From Culex pipiens pallens (taxonomy: Eukaryota; Arthropoda; Insecta; Diptera; Culicidae): 64,000 nt of DNA. The stretch lies in assembly GCF_016801865.2 (NCBI RefSeq), contig NC_068939.1:185666053-185730052 (forward strand), written 5' to 3'. Below, in pieces: positions 58,667 to 64,000 of the stretch. Within the stretch, counting starts at the first letter, position 1; the number at the start of each line of letters is the position of its first letter. A model generated the notes under the pieces. It made no database searches, was not told where the DNA came from, and worked only from the letters and a program-made list of their open reading frames with translations. The translations under genes were made by a program, and so were the position numbers.

Positions 58667-59063
58667 ACTGTCCAGTCTCGATTATCCGAAGTTTCGATTA
58701 TCCAAAGTCTCGATTATCCGAAGTTTCAATTATCCGAAGGATTGTATGTGACGGATAATCAAATCAGGACCAAAAAAAAATATTATTCTTTTTTTTCTAA
58801 TTTTAAACATTAAAATTCGAGTTCTTTGACCTCATTTTAGTCAAATTTGAGTTGTTGCTTGCCTTTAGCATATCATTTTTTCCAGTTTTTCAACCCCGCC
58901 AATTTGGCCGCCTCTTGTATTTAAAAATTATAAATCACTTTAGAGCATGGTTGGGGTCATATTGAAGTTAAACAATGAATTACAAGTTACAAAACTTTTT
59001 TTTGTGTTTCGATTAACCGAAATGATTTTTTTGGGGCTTTCGGAAAATTGAGTCTGGAAGGTA
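58667..59063. mobile_element. pogo-like MITE, third copy
   Basis: The left end tactgtccagtctcgattat is followed by a fourfold cgattatccgaagt-type repeat (58676-58742). The right end, cggaaaattgagtctggaag, is a weaker inverted match. Interior text (ctaattttaaacattaaaat, tcgagttctttgacctcatt) matches the copy at 13939-14288. Confidence 0.6.
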
Positions 59064-59222
59064 GAATAAAATAAAACAGAGAGTTTTTGGTATTAAAGAC
59101 CATGAAAAATTATTAATTATTTAAATCTGATTTGTTCAACGCAATAACGAGATGTCAAGATATCTGAACTGATTTTTTTTACAGTTTAAAAAATAAATAG
59201 ATTTTTTTGAAGAATGTTTATT

Positions 59223-59464
59223 TACACTCAAACCCCGATGGTTGGACACCAACTGTTGTCAAACGAACGGGGTCACTTTTTAGTTTGACACTCCTTTTAC
59301 ACGAAGTTCACACACATTACCCAACGTTTGTTTTGATAGTGTGCGTGAGCGCCGTGTAAAAAGTGACAGTTCGTCACTTTTTAGTTTGACTTTGACCAAC
59401 CAACGGGGTACAAACTAAAAAAGAGTCAAACGAAAAAGTGACCAACCACCGGGGGTTGAGTGTA
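59223..59464. mobile_element. 242-bp MITE with tacactcaaaccccg ends
   Basis: The left end tacactcaaaccccgatggt and the right end on the minus strand tacactcaacccccggtggt are inverted repeats with TA at both edges. The interior has gtcactttttagtttgac twice. It lies five bases before the next element. Confidence 0.75.
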
Positions 59465-59468
59465 TCAA

Positions 59469-60517
59469 TAGGGTTAGTGAAATTTCACGATTTCGCGGAC
59501 GCGATCTGCAAAATTTGGCTTTTTCCGCGAAATCCCGTGAAATTTTATGTTTGTGTGAAAATGTAACGATTTTTTCTCAAAATAATTTATCAAACTCAGA
59601 AAGTTATACAAATAATCTTATGAACTATTGTAGAATTCGACGAGTGAAATACCCTGGTTTAATTACTAATGTAGGTTTAGTGATTTTTGACGATTTCATG
59701 ACGGTATGAAATTCGTGAAATTTATCAATTTTCTCAAATATTTTTTTTTTAATAACAGCTTAATAAATATTTTATCCAAAAAGACTTACTTATAAAATTT
59801 TATTAGTTTTCAATTAAAAAGCTTGAACATATGTATATGTCAAGTTGATATGAACCATTTAATGAAATGTTCAGATTTAAGAGTTTTTTTAGAAACTAAC
59901 TAAATTTAGTAATATTTTCATTCGCTGTATCAAAAAATTCTACTATTTTTTATACTATTTTATTTGAAAGGTAAAGTTTTGAACTTTCTGAAAGAAATTA
60001 AAAGAATCAAGCTTTGTTTTATTCTCAATAAAATTAAGAGTTTTTCATCTTTGAAATCACATTTTTAACATATCAAATTTTTTTGGGCCTGTTTAATTTT
60101 AACGATATTTTTTTTATTTGGGTAGATGATTCCCGTGAAAATTAAAAAATCTTATTTTTTGTTTTCTTTTATCGTTAAAAAAATATGTTTAATGGGATAA
60201 ATGTCGCAAAAATTCAAATTATTTTACTCATTTTGACTGAACAAGATTGTTAAATCTTGCTTTGATATGAAATTCAATAAAATGTAAAATTATATAACAG
60301 CAGCAAATTAGCGAAAACATTTTAGCTTTATTAGTCGAATATTAAAAGAGCAGTTCATTAAATGAGAATACGCGTGGCCTACATTTTGTTTCAAAATATA
60401 TATATAAAGCCTATCCATAAACCAGAAGGATTTTTTTTAAATTAGGAGAATGTTTTTTTTGTGTCGCATTATAGTTTAGTAAAGATATTTTTAGTTTAAT
60501 GAAGAATAAGATATAAT
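59469..60517. mobile_element. Truncated second copy of the 41.2-kb TIR element
   Basis: Starts tagggttagtgaaatttcac and follows the 41182-43526 element through ggctttttccgcgaaatccc, gaaactaactaaatttagta, acaagattgttaaatcttgc and gaatacgcgtggcctaca. It ends near gaagaataagatataat, about 145 bp short of where the first copy has its right TIR. It lacks the insertions seen in the first copy and so serves as the empty-site reference. Confidence 0.75.
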
Positions 60518-62079
60518 GAAGCTTTGAAGCCCATTGAAATAAAGAGCAAAATTTGATCGGAGTTCAATCAATTTACGAAAAACACAACTCGACGTTTATC
60601 AAGTTGATGTCAGTAAAGGTTTCAGTTTTGTCAAGGTATGATAGATTTGGGCTCCTTGAACACGCCAAAATTCATAGAATTGAATATTAGTGATTTTCCT
60701 GCAAAAGATTAAAGTTGTTTTCTGGTATTTCCTGCTATAAATGCTATGACATCATTCTAAGCAACCAAGCGCCTCCATGAATTTCTCTTTCTCAGAATGG
60801 AACCATGGAGGCTCTTGGCATCTTATCATGGAATCCAAAATTTACAACTTCATGTTTTCGCACGAAATTTACAAAAAATCAATTCTTTCTATTGGCACGT
60901 GCTCAGGGAGCCCATCACAACAACTTAAACAATGTCGAGTTGTGTAATCAATTTCAAAAATATTTCAAATTGTTCGTCTTTACTTTCTTCAAATGGTCTC
61001 AACTCAAAAACAATGAAAATAGTCTGCTTCGGAGAAAAAATGCTAATAAACTATGGAAGTCATGACGGCTGATGAAAACCATTGAAAACTAAACCAAAAT
61101 TTTATAATTTAAATTCCACAAGAAATTGTCCAATTATAATAAATTTGAATACAATATTGACAAAAACAATGTTTGTAAACTTTTAGAATAATTGGGACTA
61201 CAGTCTGTATAAGGAACCGCAGTTTTCGGACCACTTCAAAGCTTCAAATATGGAAATATGTACTCATTTTGCTGTTTGATGTCTGTTGTGACAGAAACCA
61301 ATCAAAAATATCAAAACAATGTACGAAAACATAGCTGAAACCTAGGTACCTTTGAACCTGATAGTTGCATGAAATAGTTTAAATAAAGGCGTAAAATGAC
61401 GTACACATAAAAATCACGTTCTCATTTAAACCAAAATTAAGGTTATTTTGAACATTAAAAATCAGATTTAACTTCATAATTCATACAATAGTAATAACGA
61501 TCTTTAATGAAGTATCCTAGATTTTTTGCCTCTCAACTAATTGAAATTAGATGGGAGTATGGACATTCGTTGATTAAGTGATTTTCAGCATCATTTCGTT
61601 GACTTACGCTTACGCTTGACGATTTTTTAGTTCTATGTGATTTGTAAAATTTACGTGAAAATGAATTTCGTAAGAAAATATCGAGCTTGGCCATAACTAT
61701 TTGTTTCTCCTTTTGCATTCTGATGATTGATTTACTAATGGGCTTTCTTTTTGGTCCATTTCACTGATTGTTATGACATTCAAATTATTCTCGAACTCTT
61801 TCCGCTTAAAATCAAAAACCATGCGTGCTTTACTTATTTTAGACACATTTTAGCGTTAGATTCCGAACTTGGACTGATTAAAATATATTTCCACGCTTCT
61901 GTTCGTTTTATTTATTTATTTATTAATGTAAAAGTATCGTATAAAATAAATATGAGTTCATATAAATAATTTACTTCCGCAGTGCAAAAAAAAACACGAA
62001 AATTCCGTTCCGTATGTACAACAATGCTGAAACAATAAAAACAATCAAAACACCGCCGTTTCTTTCACTCTTGTTTTTC
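60518..62079. other. AT-rich intergenic DNA between convergent genes 3 and 4
   Basis: No gene, promoter or repeat I can support. Open frames such as 60805-61065 and 61751-61969 are low-complexity and unsupported. Confidence 0.4.
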
Positions 62080-62085
62080 TTTATT
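62080..62085 (-). terminator. Candidate polyadenylation signal of gene 4
   Basis: AATAAA on the minus strand, about 600 nt downstream of the TGA of gene 4. No nearer hexamer was noticed. Confidence 0.35.
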
Positions 62086-62682
62086 TGCCTTTTTTCCATC
62101 AATAAATTCTAGCGTTAATGCTCTCACCTCACACTCTCTCCGAAGTGACTTAACGATTACGGTGCCTGTGATAACTGGGAGGGGGGGAAACACGGCGAGT
62201 GGGTGGTGGGTGCAAACACGAATGATCCGTTCGAAATCCGACAGGCCAAAATAAAATTAAAAATAAAACATCCCCGCACAGCAGCGGCCACTCTCAACGC
62301 AAAGCTCGATACCGGTCCACCGGGTGGCAGCTGCGGCGGCGAACAAATCCGGCTCAACCCGTTTCTTTTCTTTTTGTCGGAATGCTACGAGATCAGGAGA
62401 AAATTCTCATTCTGTTGGGGTCAGGTTAAGAAGAGACTCGTTCGCAAACGACGTAACGTTTGTTTGAAATTTGGTTTGTTAATTTGATTTTTTAGGTTAA
62501 GAAAACGAGAATTTAATCCTGAAACTCGTGTTTTAAGGGAGTTGAGCGCCGGCTTCATTCATTCTATATCTCTCATTTGATCTGCACGTGTGTACTTGTG
62601 TGTATGTGTGTGTATGAACACGTGTTTATGTGTGTGGGTGTTTCTTAAATGCCGTAAGGATAAAATTATGCGAAGAACTTCT
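62086..62682 (-). other. Probable 3' untranslated region of gene 4
   Basis: Includes a GC-richer block at 62150-62480 and a TG-rich run (62588-62642: tgtgtatgtgtgtgtatg and so on). Overlapping frames on both strands (62203-62487 plus, 62157-62357 minus) have no support. The block could also be regulatory. Confidence 0.35.
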
Positions 62683-64000
62683 TCAATGTGCGACGGTGGT
62701 GTGGTTAAATTCTTGCTCAACGCGGTGCTGAACTCCGGTCAGATATTGCTGGAACTGGGACGTCATCTGCTGCAGCAGGTTCACGCCCATGACGAGCTTC
62801 ATTTCGACGGTGTTCCGGAGCAACTGCTGCCACGTGATGGTGTGCTCGGTGGTGGGCGTCAGATCGACCTTCTCGGTGGTCACCGATTCAACGGTGGAGG
62901 TCGTGGTCGACACCGGCTTCTTTTCGTCCTCGTTTGGCACGGCGATTTCGTTGTCCAGCTCGTTTTCATCGCTGTTCGCCTGGCGCTTGCGACGACGAGG
63001 TCCGTGCTCCGGGACCGGTGCCGACGTGATGATGTCCATCATGCTGTTGTCCTGGTACACACTTCCGACCACGAACTGCGAGTGGGCCGTGTCGTAGTGA
63101 GCGTGCTGCTCCGGGTTGTGTTCTGCCGCCGAGTAGGCTGCCGGATTTGGGAGCAGCTCGTGCTCTTCGGACAGTTCATCGGCCATCTCGGACGTGTTTG
63201 GTTCCGGGGTGGTCTGGGGGGACTGGGTGGTCGATGATGTGCTCTCTGGAGTCACGTAGACCGGTGAGCTGGGTTTGGTGTAGAAACTGGGCGGAGTGTT
63301 GTAGAAGAACTCGTTGTGCGACTTGGCCTGTACGTTGCGGTTGTAAGTCGCGTACATCTCCGGAGTTCCTGCGTATGCTGGTTGCGGGGCTCGGTTTCTG
63401 TAGTTGATTTGTGGATACTTGTTGGCGGAGTAGCTCTGCACGTGGTAATTTCCATACTGATGACCCGTGCGCAGTGGTTGGCTGGTTCTTCGGCGCAGGT
63501 TGTTACGGTAGTACGAACGATCTGGCATGCCGGCGATCAGCTTGCCAAACACTTCTTCCTCGTTTTGACCGTCCTGCCCGGCGTAGTCCTCGTAGTTGGA
63601 GTAGTACACATCGTCCTTGCGGTTGGTCTCGTCCGATCGACGCAGCGCCGCAGTCAGTGGAGTTCCGAGGAAGTACGATGCCAGTCCGGCCGTAATGACC
63701 AGCCCAACCAAGCCGACTCCAACCGTTGGCATCACCTCTCGCGAGAGGTAGTTCATGATCTGCGCCGAAATGGGCTTGTTCTTCGACGGAGGCTTCTTCT
63801 CGCTCAACTTGATCAAGCCGGAGTCCTTCTCTTCGGGCTTCTTCTTCTTGGTGGCGGTCTTCTTCTTGGTAGCCGGTACGGTTGGTTTGCGCGAAGTCTT
63901 CTTCTTGGTGGTCTTGGAGGGTGAACGATCCTCGGGCAGATCAAACATGGCGTCCTTCGGTTCCAGAATCAGGAAAGTCGAGGTTTCCAGCGCATTTTCC
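62683..64000 (-). CDS. Gene 4 (partial at right edge): Lys-rich, single hydrophobic segment, Tyr/Asn-rich protein
   Basis: The frame is open from the window edge to TGA at 62683 (438 codons visible). It enters as ENALETSTFLILEPKDA before the Met at 63948, so that Met need not be the start and the true 5' end is outside. Order: acidic start (MFDLPEDRS), a Lys-rich stretch (TKKKTATKKKKPEEK), REVMPTVGVGLVGLVITAGL (about 70-89 from the internal Met) as a hydrophobic segment, then RRSDETNRKDDVYYSNYEDY, EEEVFGKLIAGMPDRSYYRN, a Pro/Thr/Ser-rich region with TTQSPQTTPEPNTSE, the basic site GPRRRKRQ, and a C-terminal amphipathic segment (WQQLLRNTVEMKLVMGVNLL). The last residues are NHTTVAH. Probably a membrane protein processed at RRRKR. 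The plus-strand frames 62590-63924 are antisense shadows. The family has no name I can give. Confidence 0.85.
   Translation of the reverse strand, partial: ENALETSTFLILEPKDAMFDLPEDRSPSKTTKKKTSRKPTVPATKKKTATKKKKPEEKDSGLIKLSEKKPPSKNKPISAQIMNYLSREVMPTVGVGLVGLVITAGLASYFLGTPLTAALRRSDETNRKDDVYYSNYEDYAGQDGQNEEEVFGKLIAGMPDRSYYRNNLRRRTSQPLRTGHQYGNYHVQSYSANKYPQINYRNRAPQPAYAGTPEMYATYNRNVQAKSHNEFFYNTPPSFYTKPSSPVYVTPESTSSTTQSPQTTPEPNTSEMADELSEEHELLPNPAAYSAAEHNPEQHAHYDTAHSQFVVGSVYQDNSMMDIITSAPVPEHGPRRRKRQANSDENELDNEIAVPNEDEKKPVSTTTSTVESVTTEKVDLTPTTEHTITWQQLLRNTVEMKLVMGVNLLQQMTSQFQQYLTGVQHRVEQEFNHTTVAH

Noticed and set aside
62590..63924. Plus-strand frames of up to 215 codons at the right end
   Set aside because: Antisense of gene 4, whose minus frame is open to the window edge and has coherent domains.

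Overview
The window looks like nuclear DNA from a culicine mosquito, most probably Culex. That is an inference from the AT-rich, repeat-riddled intergenic DNA, the many foldback and TA-flanked MITE-like elements, the long introns with GT-AG borders, and TATA/TCAGT-type arthropod core promoters. Nothing bacterial is present, and I saw no tRNA, rRNA or CRISPR array. Most of the 64 kb is non-coding; I can support four protein genes and one orphan first exon. None has a gene name I can give with confidence. || Layout. Gene 1 (minus strand) starts with a four-codon exon at 5863-5874, continues at 1230-1 and runs off the left edge; it encodes a secreted protein with a triplicated IGPF-type motif. 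An orphan minus-strand first exon with a TATA box lies at 19617-19721. Gene 2 (minus) spans 24544-46220 in six phase-compatible exons and predicts 610 residues: a signal peptide, a low-complexity Ser/Asn/His/Gly-rich region, one hydrophobic segment, and a C-terminal domain with four cysteines. Gene 3 (plus, 55838-57469) is a single-exon gene of 543 residues with a TATA-Inr promoter, a signal peptide and a C-terminal hydrophobic segment flanked by dibasic sites. Gene 4 (minus, 62683 to beyond 64000) encodes a Lys-rich segment, a hydrophobic segment, a Tyr/Asn-rich region and an RRRKRQ site. || Repeats dominate. An 8-bp satellite (TCTTTTTG)n fills 18163-19329. A 9-bp satellite (ACCAAAATG)n fills 36.9-45.7 kb, entirely inside intron 1 of gene 2, and is split by a 2.3-kb TIR element that itself carries nested insertions. 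Both satellites keep several frames open over long distances, so they yield large spurious ORFs (MTK, GHF, SFCLFVFL repeats). Foldback/MITE-like elements lie at 7.5-9.1, 11.5-12.6, 13.9-14.3, 16.5, 17.6-17.9, 21.5, 25.6-26.3, 31.6-32.9, 46.7, 51.6, 58.7-59.1 and 59.2-59.5 kb. || Working together. Genes 1-4 all look like secretory-pathway, low-complexity proteins, and genes 2-4 each have one hydrophobic segment near basic or dibasic sequence. A local cluster of apical-matrix or cuticle-associated membrane proteins is a reasonable but unproven reading. Genes 2 and 3 are divergent, separated by about 9.4 kb; genes 3 and 4 converge tail to tail.
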